A DNA stretch of 64,000 nt from Ashinkailepas kermadecensis (taxonomy: Eukaryota > Arthropoda > Thecostraca > Neolepadidae): the NCBI GenBank assembly GCA_034440615.1, contig JAOTOM010004019.1, forward strand, positions 1-64,000, read 5' to 3'. Shown here piece after piece: positions 55,092 to 64,000 of the stretch (positions are counted from its first letter, which is position 1; each line of letters begins with the position of its first letter). The notes beneath the pieces were generated by a model, which was not told where the DNA came from, made no database searches, and worked only from the letters and a program-made list of their open reading frames with translations. A program made the translations under genes and the position numbers.

Positions 55092-55820
55092 ATGGCCGCG
55101 CTGTTCCGTCGCAAGAAGAATGCTCTGGAGGTCAGTTCGCCCAAGAAGAAGGGTCGCAGCCAGTCGCTGGATCCGACGTCGCTCGCGTACAGTAGTCTGA
55201 AGCAGGTGTCGAGCTCGGACGGCAACAGGGGCGTGACGCTGGAGCGACTGCCGGCACCGGACGACGGCGCAGGCCACGCCGGCGGCCGCGGGCCCAGTCC
55301 CAGCCGGCGCGCGTCCGACTTCTTCGAAGGCGGGCTGCGTCAGTTGCAGCAGCTGTACCGGCGGCGCAACTCGCGCGAGCCGGAGCCCGAGTCGCCGCAG
55401 GCGTCTCCGCAGCACCGCAGTCCCGGTCTGCTGGCGCCGCCGGTCCCTGCTGGCCAGCGGCGCCAGCGCAGCGGCTCGGTGGACGTGGGCCGGCCGGCCG
55501 GCGCGCGCCGCGGCTCTGCCGAGGGCAGCCGCTCGCTGCCGCAGCAGGGACGCCGCGGCTCGGTCGACCCGGGCCTGCGCATCTACGGCGCGCTGCGCTC
55601 CAACGGCGTCCGCCGCAACTCGGTGGAAGCCAGCGTGAAGCAGCTGCAAGCCGTCCACCAGCAGCGCAAGGCGCTCAAGACGGAGCAGGCGCACCTGCTG
55701 ATCGCCGCCGCCGCCGCCGCTCCAGTGTCGCTCAGCATCCCAGAGACGCTCGAGATCACGTCGCGCCATCACCAGCCGCACAACGGGCATCGTACCTCGC
55801 TCGACTTCGCGCACGACACG
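55092..55820 (+). CDS. Putative first coding exon of an unidentified host gene
   Basis: An ATG at 55092 opens 243 complete codons up to a strong splice donor, ACG|GTAAGGTCA, at 55820/55821 (phase 0). I do not recognise the protein. The N-terminus is basic (FRRKK, SPKKKGRSQS). Much of the rest is low-complexity Arg/Ser/Pro/Gly. Five RRxS motifs (Ser 75, 94, 142, 157, 177) and RSGS at 126-129 fit sites for a PKA-like basophilic kinase or 14-3-3 binding. Three share the pattern S-V-(D/E) (129, 157, 177). Two related patches, LRQLQQLYRRR (82-92) and VKQLQAVHQQR (182-192), may be short helices. No signal peptide or membrane segment is seen. Continuation exons must lie outside the readable sequence. 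The codon-like CpG-rich composition and donor support a gene; absence of a known domain keeps confidence moderate. Confidence 0.5.
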
Positions 55821-55829
55821 GTAAGGTCA
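55821..55829 (+). other. Splice donor site
   Basis: GTAAGGTCA follows a complete codon at the end of the putative exon. Without splicing the frame would run only 44 more codons into unlike sequence. Confidence 0.5.
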
Positions 55830-56920
55830 CCGGCTGTGGCGCACGTGCTGGACGGGGCCTGCCGGCGCGCTGAGCAGCAATACCTCTGGCCATGTAAATC
55901 GGTGGGCATCGAAAGGATCGATAGTGGAGAGTGGAAGGTGACTTGGCGGTGACGGTGCTAGTTGTGGTGTAACACTCCACTGGATACAGTGTGCCACCAT
56001 GGCTTGCGGTTCCAGCACGCTGCCGGACACAGTCTCGCCCTTCAGTGTCCCGGTTCCGCCAGCAGCCAGTCGGCGTGTCAGTCGGGAGACGGTCATTAGG
56101 TCACAGCTGTCGAATACGTCGTGAAAGAACCGGTGGTTTTTCATGGACCACGTGCGATTTCGCCGACGGCGACTGCCTGATGCCAGCTGCGACAACAGCT
56201 GCGCTTTTATTCCCCAACGCCTGCGCACTGCAGCGGGGCAACCTCGCAGCCCAGCCGTCCCTCATCCAGCTGCAGCGGGGCAGACTCGCCGCCCAGTTCT
56301 CCCTCGCGCAACTGCAGCGGTGCACCCGCGCTCTGTTGAAGAGCAGACGTTGAGGAGTGGGGATTTTTTCTTCCCTCTGAATGTGTCGTCACAACTGGCA
56401 TACTCGAGTCGTGCATCGATGTCGGCAGTGGGCCAGTCGGCACTCCAGTGGTCAGTTCCAGGTTGTTAGTTTCTTCAGTTCAGGTCCAGGTCGGCTCTCC
56501 CACGGTCAGTTCTCGGTAGTCGGCTCTCCAGGTCCAGGTCGGCCCTCCCACGGTCAGTTCTCGGTAGTCGGCTCTCCAGGACCAGTCGGCTCTCCCGTGA
56601 TCAGTTCTCCAGTGCCAGCCAGCTCTCCCTTGGCCGTCCCGACCGGCCAGGGACGTAAGAGATTTTGCGATGTGATAGCCCGGGTCCAAGAAGTGTCCGT
56701 GTACGGCGATCATTTTATTCGCCTGACCCTAGACCACGAAAATATGTTTTTACAGAACAAAATGCTTTCTTTTTTACTCGGGAGAACAAAATTACTTGAA
56801 AAAAATGTAGTTTTCTGAAACATAGCGCAATAAAATGGTCCTGTTTCGGGACACATCTGACTTTCTGGGTTACACAGTTTCTACTTCTCCCCATGAGAAA
56901 AGTACCTTTGCTCCCGAGAA
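55830..56920. other. Probable intron or downstream DNA with two short tandem repeats
   Basis: A 42-bp unit occurs about 2.4 times at 56227-56330 (CTGCAGCGGGGCA...CCCAG; LQRG-AAQ-peptide). A 48-bp unit occurs about 2.5 times at 56480-56610 (GTCCAGGTCGGC, CTCCCACGGTCAGTTCTCGG). No second exon could be recognised. Confidence 0.5.
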
Positions 56921-56924
56921 ACAG

Positions 56925-57495
56925 CACCCACCCATCCCCAAGGGCGGCACCCACCCGTCGCCAGAGACAGCGCCCATCCATTCCCAGGGACGGCACCCAC
57001 TCATCCCCATGGACGGCACCCACCCGTCGCCAGAGACAGCGCCCACCCGTCGCTAGAGACAGCGCCCATCCATTCCCAGGGACGGCACCCACTCATCCCC
57101 CGGGACGGCACCCACCCGTCGCCAGAGACAGCGCCCACCCGTCGCTAGAGACAGCGCCCATCCATTCCCAGGGACGGCACCCACTCATCCCCATGGACGG
57201 CACCCACCCGTCGCCAGAGACAGCGCCCACCCGTCGCTAGAGACAACGCCCATCCATTCCCAGGGACGGCACCCTCCCCCCCCCCTTGCACCCACCCGTC
57301 GCCAGAGACAGCGCCCACCCGTCGCTAGAGACAGCGCCCATCCATTCCCAGGGACGGCACCCACTCATCCCCAGGGACGGCACCCACCCGTCGCTAGAGA
57401 CAGCGCCCATCCATTCCCAGGGACGGCACCCACTCATCCCCAGGGACGGCACCCACCCGTCGCCGGAGACAGCGCCCACCCGTCCCCAGAAACAC
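56925..57495. repeat. Minisatellite, 23-bp units in a 92-bp higher-order repeat
   Basis: Four 23-mers follow each other: CGTCGCCAGAGACAGCGCCC-type, CGTCGCTAGAGACAGCGCCC-type, CATTCCCAGGGACGGCACCC-type and CATCCCCAGGGACGGCACCC-type. The first type recurs at 57025, 57117 and 57209, exactly 92 bp apart, then at 57297 after a C-rich indel. Frames through it are array by-products. Confidence 0.93.
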
Positions 57496-58369
57496 CACCT
57501 TGTCTCTGAGAGCCGAGCTGAGCGCGGAGGCAGCACGTGCACTGCTCAGCACGTGCTCATCTGACCCGGGTGTCCGACCTGCAACACCGACCGGCCGTGC
57601 CGCACCAGGGCTGTCGCCCAGCTCAAGTTGCAGCCTCCGTACTTGGTCATCAGACGTTGGTGCCGATCCTGCAGCCCACTGCGGGCTGTCACCCGGCTCG
57701 TGTCTAAGCGTGTCACCCCTCCCCGGACCACGTGAGGTGTAGCACTCGCCGGCTCCGGTAGGGGCGACATGCGTCACTACCATCCAAAATCTACCAATCT
57801 AAGTATAATCCAAAGTCTGAGCCTCGGGAATATGGGTGGTGCGCAACCGGTGACCAGACTCGCTGGGTTGGATTTCAAGCTGTTTGAAACTCAATGTTTT
57901 CATGACATAATTATTTGAAGGAGAACAGTAACATCTGTTCGTCCAGTCTGCCATTCCATCGCAGTTGTTCGCATGGGCGATGTATTTATTGATGGCCACA
58001 TCTTCATCGTGACGATAGCATGAGTCAACCTCGCCAGCTGTCACCCACGCCGCGTGAGAAGAGGCGAGCTTCCTGTCCAGTGTCCACACCCCGCGCCGTC
58101 TGCCCCCTGTGTCGGTGAGAGGGGGGCGGTTCAGATCCGAGACGACGGAGTGGTTGGTTGTTCCCTCGGCAGCGTTCAGCGAGTGCCAAGTCTGCATCAG
58201 CTCGTGTGGTGTGGAATCCAACCGTTTGGCAGCTAACTGGCGGCGCCTCTGGCGTGTCTGGCCGTGTTGTGTCCGGTGCCGTGTTGTGTCCGGTGCCTGG
58301 TCTAGTGCCTGGGTGTCATTTTCAGGCTGTCTGTGGAGTATTCTGAAGTACCTGAAGATTGACGAAATG
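57496..58369. other. Unannotated, moderately GC-rich
   Basis: Frames up to 140 codons on both strands without recognisable domains. GTGTCCGGTGCCGTGT-type duplication near 58268-58300. Confidence 0.35.
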
Positions 58370-59610
58370 CAAATGTAGTACCAATTTTCAAAAAAGGAAG
58401 TATGAAGTGTGTAGGAAACTACAGGTCACTCAGTTTGGCCTCATATAGTTTGCAAGGTACTGGAAAAACTCGTCAAACAGAATATTCAGACTCGTCTAGA
58501 TAGACACAACCTTTTAAGGGATACTCAACATGTATATCGATCTCGAAGGTCTTGTTTAATTAAGCTATTGTAGTCCACGTAGTATGTAACCAAAGAAGTA
58601 AACAATCAAAGCAAGATGGATGTTGTGTACTTGGACTTCCGCGAAGCTTTTGATAATGTTCGACATGGGCGTCTAATTGAGCAACTAGAGCAGCATGGGA
58701 TTGATGGAGTTCTAGGTTGGATTGAAGTATGGTTAAGGGGACGGAAACAATGGGTAGTGTTAGTTGGATGTAAATCCGAATGGAAAAATGTTTTGAGTTC
58801 AGTGCCACAGGGCTCTGTTCTAGGGCCACTTCTGTTTATCATCTTTGTGAATAGCATTGAGGTAGGGCTGAGAAATAGGGTGTTCAAATTTGCTGATGAC
58901 ATTATTAAGCTAGTAGGAGTGGCTAACAGTAGTGATTAATCTAGTAATATTCAACTGGACTTGGAGGACCATGGGCGCTACATGACCAATGAAGTCGATG
59001 CGCCCCAAAGCCCAAATAACTAACTAACAAAGTGGAGGATTTAAAATTTGGGCTGACCAATGACAGATATTTTCAACTATCAAAAAATAATGTAAGGTTA
59101 TGCATCTGGGGATGTTATCGCAGAGGAAAGAAACTTAGCTGTTTTAGCTTCAAATGACCTTAAAGCAGAAAAACAATGTATCTCAGCTAGTAACAGGACA
59201 ATCAGAATTATGGGAATCATTAATGGGAGTGCGAGGTATAAGGGCAAGAAAGTCATGACAAATTTGTATTTAGCCTATGTGTGACCCCACTTTTGGGAGT
59301 TACACATAGGCTTTTGGGATTTTGGGTGACATGATTGAAATGCATAAAATCGTTAAAGGGATAATCAGGTCAATCTGAATGATGTCCTTCTATTTAGAGT
59401 ATCTCGTAGGGCTGGATAGGTACGGTGGATAGGCATTGTTGGGTGTGTGGGATGTTGGTGGATGGTTTCTTTGGAATTAGGGATGTTGGTTGGAGTGATG
59501 AGTGTCTTTTTACCAGGTGTGTGGTATCTTCCCTTTACATACTTAACCTGGATGGGGCCTTGTGACTCTTATTAAGTCTGAACACTTTATGACTTTATGA
59601 TGTTGATGTT
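58370..59610 (+). mobile_element. CR1-like LINE, fragmented copy 1
   Basis: 58392-58470 translates to VPIFKKGSMKCVGNYRSLSL, an early RT block. After shifts, 58616-58939 gives one clean RT segment of 107 codons: VVYLDFREAFDNVRH (motif A), SSVPQGSVLGPLLFIIF, then KFADDIIKLV, where FADD is the catalytic box. 59029-59290 continues with DLKAEKQCISASNR (near 59158) and similar C-terminal sequence. The 3' UTR ends in GACTCTTATTAAGTC (near 59566) and TTTATGACTTTATGATG. A family-2 SINE-like tail interrupts it at 58971-59033. Several frameshifts and stops make it inactive. The 5' part (ORF1, endonuclease) is absent. Confidence 0.88.
58971..59033 (+). mobile_element. SINE-like tail repeat (family 2) inside the LINE
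   Basis: GGGCGCTACATGACC, GATGCGCC, then CCCAAATAACTAACTAAC. The LINE word TGGAGGA appears on both sides (58964-58970 and 59034-59040), a likely 7-bp target duplication. It interrupts the LINE frame between DLED and VEDLKF. Confidence 0.65.
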
Positions 59611-60063
59611 TCTGTTGACCTTGGCTAACTTCAACCTAACCACTGGGCGTCGGCACAGGACCCCATTGCGAAATGTTGTCTTTGGTATGATTTTGTGGCT
59701 GTATGGTAATTAAGAACTGGGCGGCCACAGCTGGAGATGTGAAATCCACAGATGGAGATCTATGAGATCCATCTTGAGGTTCTCCCCAATAATTTTCAAC
59801 CATCGCAGTTTTGTCATCATTGGCATAGACCAGTATATATGCCAATGCCTATGTCCATATCAGGAAATAATACATTTTCCGTAATTTGTATTTTCTTCCA
59901 GTGTTGAGTTTGACCTATTCCGCATAATGAAGATCCCAGCGGACGTGGTAGTTGCGTTGAAGTCTTATGTTTTGTGCCGGAGTAGCATTTTGCTGGTGTT
60001 GAGCGCTGACTTTTGGACCTCCAAAGCCCCGCGACCGGCACGCGTATCAGACCACCGCGAGAT
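59611..60063. other. Unannotated spacer between LINE and SINE copies
   Basis: No gene or repeat recognised. Confidence 0.35.
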
Positions 60064-60078
60064 TCAGGTGCTGGCCGG

Positions 60079-60232
60079 TTGGTTGGGTGGTTATTGGTTT
60101 TTACGACACGTCGACCGTTGAGTCATATAGCGGCGCCGATTGGTCGCGGGCGAAGAGTAGCGACAGGTGAGATTCGAACCCACAATCTTTCGATTGTGAG
60201 ACGAGCATCTTACCACTAGACCACTCGTCCCC
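60079..60232 (-). mobile_element. tRNA-derived SINE (family 1), copy c
   Basis: Antisense head GGGGACGAGTGGTCTAGTGG contains a good A box; the B box is GTGGGTTCGAATC; the tail is TCGACGTGTCGTAAAAACC. It is flanked by TCAGGTGCTGGCCGG (60064-60078) and TCGGTGCTGGCCGG (60233-60246), a target duplication differing by one base deletion. Confidence 0.9.
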
Positions 60233-60246
60233 TCGGTGCTGGCCGG

Positions 60247-60741
60247 ACAGTGAGTATAGTACCCACTGCCCAGTCAGCAGCGGCCGCATTTAGTAGTACC
60301 GGGGCGACACGTATGCGTCGGCCGTGGACCAATCGATATCCTGTGCGTGCCCCTGGCGGCCCTGGTCAGGGGCGTGCGCAGGATCGGTGCCGACGGCGGA
60401 TGACGGCCAGAATTATTCGCGATGGCGTCCGTCCAGTGGCCTGGTATAGTCCGTATCTGTCGACGGCACTCTCCAGCGACGCTTCCTGAAGACAAGTGGC
60501 GCTCGAGTTTCACTCCCATGTGTGGGGGGGGGGACGCCCTAATTTCAGTATCAGGCCCAAGGCAGAGGCTACGCCACATATTTCAACCGGCGACTATGCT
60601 TGCTTTGCGCTGGAGGAGCGCATTAGTTAAGTGGCCTTTGCAAATGGCAATATACATCGATTGATTGATGTTTCAGGAATGATATTGATGCGACGCAGGT
60701 CGGCACTGCCTGCACTACGTATATAGCTGCTGCTTATTAAT
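60247..60741. other. Unannotated GC-rich spacer
   Basis: Frames up to about 100 codons on both strands, none recognisable. Confidence 0.35.
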
Positions 60742-60758
60742 TAAAATGGTGTATGTCG

Positions 60759-60917
60759 GTTGGTTATTGGTTTTACGACACGTCGACCGTTGAGTCGTAT
60801 AGCGTCGCCAATCTCTCACGCCGATTGGTCGCGGGCGAAGAGTAGCGACAGGTGAGACTCGAACCCACAACCTTTCGATTGTGAGACGGGCATCTTACCC
60901 CTAGACCACTCGTCCCC
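60759..60917 (-). mobile_element. tRNA-derived SINE (family 1), copy d
   Basis: Full-length antisense copy with A-box-like and B-box sequences and the family tail. It is flanked by a perfect 17-bp duplication, TAAAATGGTGTATGTCG, at 60742-60758 and 60918-60934, so it is probably the youngest of the four copies. Confidence 0.95.
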
Positions 60918-60954
60918 TAAAATGGTGTATGTCGTTCGCTTCTTTGTCAGAGGC

Positions 60955-62178
60955 ATGATGGGCAGGAATTGGACTTTGGTGTGTTGGTTTCAAAAGACCT
61001 TAAAACAGAAAAACAATGTATCTCAGCTAGGAGCAGGGAACTTAGAATGTTGGGACTCATTAATAGAAGTGTGAGACATAAGAGCAAGGAAGTCATGCAA
61101 ACTGTACTTAGCATATGTGCGACCCCACTTGGAATATTCTGTACAAGCATGGAGCCCCTACCTAGAAAAAGATATACATATGTTAGGAGTGCAGCGCAAA
61201 GCAACTAGACTCATCAGTGGAATAGGTAACCTAGAATATGGAGAAAGGCTTGTGGCATTAGATATGTACTCACTCAAGTATAGCATATTAAGGGGGGACA
61301 TGATTGAAATGTACAAAATTGTTCAAGGACTAGATCAGGTCAATTTGAATGACGCTCTTCAGTTAAGAGTATCACATAGGGGTCATCAATTCGGTTAGAC
61401 AAGTTGAGGTGTAGGACCGTTAAGCGACAACAGGTCTTCAGTCAAAGGGTTGTTGATCAGTGGAAATAGGCTGCCTGCTGATGTGGGGAGTTCCTCATTG
61501 AATGTATTTAAAAGTAGGGTGGACAAATTTTTTAGACAGGAAAATCTTGTTTTTGAGTTCTAATTTATGATGGATGGGGTGAGATTTATGCTAAGTAAGT
61601 GTGCACGGCACAGACCCCTTTAAGCAGGCATGGATGCAGTTTGAAAATTATTGGTGAGGCATTCAATCCACATGTGTTAGGAGGGATCAGGGGAATAGGG
61701 CTGGATAGCTAGGATAGATAGGCATTGATAGGTGTGTGGGATATTGGTGGATGGTTTCTTCAGGATGTGGTGATGGTTGGGGTGTGTCTTTTTACCAGGC
61801 TTATGGTATCTTCTATTTACAGACTTAACTGGATGGGCCCTTGGGTCTCTTATTAAGTCTAGATGCTTTATAACTTTATATAGGGTGTACCTAGCAGTGG
61901 ATTCAGCACCTTCCTTCGGGATGTGATACTGATGAGATTGGCTATGGTAGCACAATGGGTATGTTTGGAGGAGTGTTTAATTGTTGAGTGTGTTATGCAA
62001 TATCAGGTGAATGGTGCTAGATAGGCTGGGATATATAGTTCCCTAGGAACTTGAGATAAGGGATTGATTGGGGTGAGAGTATGTACATTTCTAGTATCTT
62101 TTCTAGATAGGTTTAACCCAGATGGGCCCCTGTGGCTCTTATTAAGCCTTAGCAATGTATGACTTTATGAGACTTTAC
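60955..62178 (+). mobile_element. CR1-like LINE, 3' part, copy 2
   Basis: 60969-61110 encodes ELDFGVLVSKDLKTEKQC and LRMLGLINRSV. After one frameshift near 61110, 61117-61398 continues RPHLEYSVQAWSPYLEKDI, VQRKATRLISG and RGDMIEMYKIVQGLDQ, the C-terminal region of CR1-type ORF2. A 3' UTR follows with two successive ends: one near 61850-61880 matching copy 1 (59400-59600), another near 62140-62175 matching 6330-6450. So either the UTR is internally duplicated or two truncated insertions abut. No RT catalytic box remains. Confidence 0.85.
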
Positions 62179-63765
62179 TACACGGTGTGACTGTGTGACC
62201 TGTACACTGCCGAAACGCTTAGTGTGTCTGCTGGCTACTGAAGCACCGTCAGCGCGGAATTATGCGGCGCCGTTACCACCGTATCCCCGCAATTTCTGAT
62301 CCATTCAGAGAGGACGATGGCATTCCGCGGCGAAAGCTGAGGCTACATTTATACCAGACTGCTGTTGTGGGCATGCTTATGATGCCAATGATGATAGTGG
62401 AAGTAAATCATTTAGGCATGTGATGGCGCTCACAAACACTTTGATATCATAGCCATGATAACGTTGCGGGAAGATCAATTTATAATTATGCAACGCGTCA
62501 TCATTGAATCATAGGAAAATAAGCGTCCTGGTGGTCCTTACATCAATCTCAGCTATTTTAAAATGGCCTGCGACACGTGCGGTAACTAGTGATGTCCTCA
62601 TTCCTAAAAAGTGAGACGGAACACTACACGGACACAATAAATTCTGACACGGCACGGCACATGACACGGCAAGCTTGATGATGGTGTGCCAAAAGTCACG
62701 GCAAAAGGAAATGGCCGTTTTGTGACGGAAGTAAAAATCATGATTCGTGCAGAAAGAATAGCAGAGCTGCAAAACATTCCATATAATGACGAAGTCGGCA
62801 CCATCTGTACATTTCAAGATTTTCCCATATATCCTTACTTAAACCTTTTCCCCTTGTCATCTTGAACCGTGGGTTCAGCATTAAAACATAGTTACACAAC
62901 GCAGAATTCTGGCCGAGTGGGCATTTTTCCTTGTCATAGTTATGCCAAATCATGTCCAAGTGAACAGGCCCGCACTGTGCAGCGTGCATCCTATATTTTA
63001 ATATGGAGCTAGTATCTTCCGACCCTTATTGCGCACATTTGGCATGAAAATGAAGCAAATTTGAAGCAGAAGTGGGTACTAGATATAGAGTGTAATTTTG
63101 TTGTTTCGGATGGGCCAGCAGTGGCATGGCAAATTTTGATATGGCATATCAAAAAGCATGCGTGCCACTTGACGGACTGCCGTGCCGTGCCACCGTGAGA
63201 AAAGCTGCCAACTGTTGTCTAGACGGTGCTGACGGCGACAGCCGGCACGGCGTGCCAAAGCAGGGCTTATCACAGCGCCGCCTGCTGCAGGCCATGATCC
63301 GCACGATCTGTGGTGGTGCCAGTCGTGCCGAGCCGCTCGGCGCCCCACCTGAAGACGCGCAGAGGCCAACTCAAGGTCACACCGGTGTACACGTGCACTG
63401 TGCTGGGCATGCGTTTGCCAACGTGGACCTGCAGCGAGGCGCACCAGCAGTGTACATTGTCCAGGCGCCTCCTCCAGCTCGTGCGGCTGCTGAGCAATAC
63501 TCTGGGCTTCTGGGACGGAACAGCAGCAATTGGTTGTGTCGTGAAAGCCGGTTGGGAATTCGGTATCGATCAGATGTTTCGTCAGAATCCGTCCGACCCT
63601 TTCGTATCGATGCACTGATCTGTCGCGTCTGCCGGAGACTTTCCCTGCCGGCTTATTGGTTGCTGGATAGCGGCAAAACAGTGTCCAGGCGCTCGAGGTG
63701 GTAGCCTGGGTGTTCTGTTGTTGGCGAATGTTCGGGCCAATGTACCGAACTGATGCCACTTGTTG
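62179..63765. other. Unannotated, several overlapping frames
   Basis: 63079-63825 has a 248-codon antisense frame, and 63126-63704 a 192-codon sense frame over the same DNA. Neither shows a recognisable domain, and mutual overlap suggests a compositional effect. ACACGGCACGGCACATGACACGG-like strings cluster at 62640-62670. Confidence 0.35.
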
Positions 63766-63767
63766 GT

Positions 63768-64000
63768 GCCAGTGGCAGATCCATGGGGGGGGGGGGGGAA
63801 TAACCTGGCCATGGCCTTTATTCATGATTTACGATAAAACTAGAACCATTGTGTTTGGATAATATTGTTTAACCTCAAGCTGAAGTCCCAACCTGTCCAA
63901 CTTCGGTACGTTTTTTTTGTTTGTTGAAAATTGGCGGTAGTTTAAAAAAAAATATTGTGACCACTCGAGCCGATTCAAAGCCGGCTGGTTGGATCCACCT
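63768..64000 (+). repeat. Start of a MITE-like repeat, runs to window end
   Basis: CCAGTGGCAGATCCATGGGG followed by a G run resembles the CACTGGCGGATCC terminus of the repeat at 16287 and 16764. The other end is not in the window, so this is only a terminus. Confidence 0.45.

Noticed and set aside
54696..55814. 372-codon antisense frame over the host exon
   Set aside because: Antisense shadow of CpG-rich coding DNA; the sense strand has a better start, composition and splice donor.
60079..60232. Functional tRNA gene on the minus strand
   Set aside because: The A and B boxes are tRNA-like, but the anticodon arm does not fold normally, the sequence continues into a conserved non-tRNA body, and flanking duplications mark it as a SINE.
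63079..63825. Overlapping 248-codon antisense and 192-codon sense frames
   Set aside because: Neither has a domain, each overlaps the other almost fully, and the start or end of one runs into a repeat terminus.

Overview
The window looks like repeat-rich, gene-poor nuclear DNA from an animal, most likely an arthropod. The support is indirect: TTAGG-type telomere-like tracts (27.8-31 kb), a tRNA-derived SINE family, CR1-like LINE remnants, a Penelope-like element, an LTR retrotransposon, hAT-like insertions and an unusual number of unrelated minisatellites. Nothing prokaryotic was seen, and no CRISPR array, rRNA or functional tRNA gene. The species cannot be named from this sequence.

Layout. 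1-4361: an LTR retrotransposon with two colinear 210-bp LTRs, an intact gag, a canonical -1 frameshift heptamer between gag and pol, and a pol broken by about four frameshifts. 5.8-6.45 kb: 3' relic of a CR1-like LINE. 6.95-8.44 kb: three adjoining tandem arrays. 12426-17669: the most striking structure, a 5.2-kb unit bounded by matching TIRs and an 8-bp target-site duplication, holding a 21-bp minisatellite, a degenerate roughly 24-bp array and tandem copies of a MITE-like repeat. 19.5-20.3 kb: a degenerate array. 24.0-25.6 kb: a 34-bp satellite built around a 7-bp inverted repeat, then (AT)n. 25.6-27.7 kb: three copies of an interspersed repeat, one against a LINE fragment. 27.8-31 kb: AT-rich DNA with many TTAGG-like strings and mirrored copies of one ancient repeat. 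32.46-33.53 kb: second copy of the array family seen at 14-15.7 kb. 35-37.1 kb: three arrays, the last a nearly perfect 68-bp satellite.

41.2-46.6 kb: SINE copy, antisense LINE relic, four tandem arrays. 48.2-51.2 kb: Penelope-like element (RT plus GIY-YIG, one in-frame stop) with a hammerhead-like motif at its 3' side. 51.6-52.3 kb: hAT-like MITE inside a tandem array. 52.8-53.6 kb: 27-bp satellite. 54.2-55.8 kb: GC- and CpG-rich DNA carrying the only plausible host exon, a 243-codon first coding exon with a strong splice donor, of unknown identity. 55.8-57.5 kb: probable intron with more arrays. 58.37-62.18 kb: two fragmented CR1-like LINE copies with two SINEs, both with target-site duplications, between them. 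The end of the window shows the start of another repeat.

Functionally, nearly everything recognisable is mobile DNA or its debris. The LINE and SINE remnants form a plausible mobilising pair because their families recur together, and the two SINE families share a tail. Most long open frames here come from tandem arrays whose period is a multiple of three, or from CpG-rich antisense strands, and are not proteins. All positions and motif matches were read by eye. No alignment, folding or database search was run.
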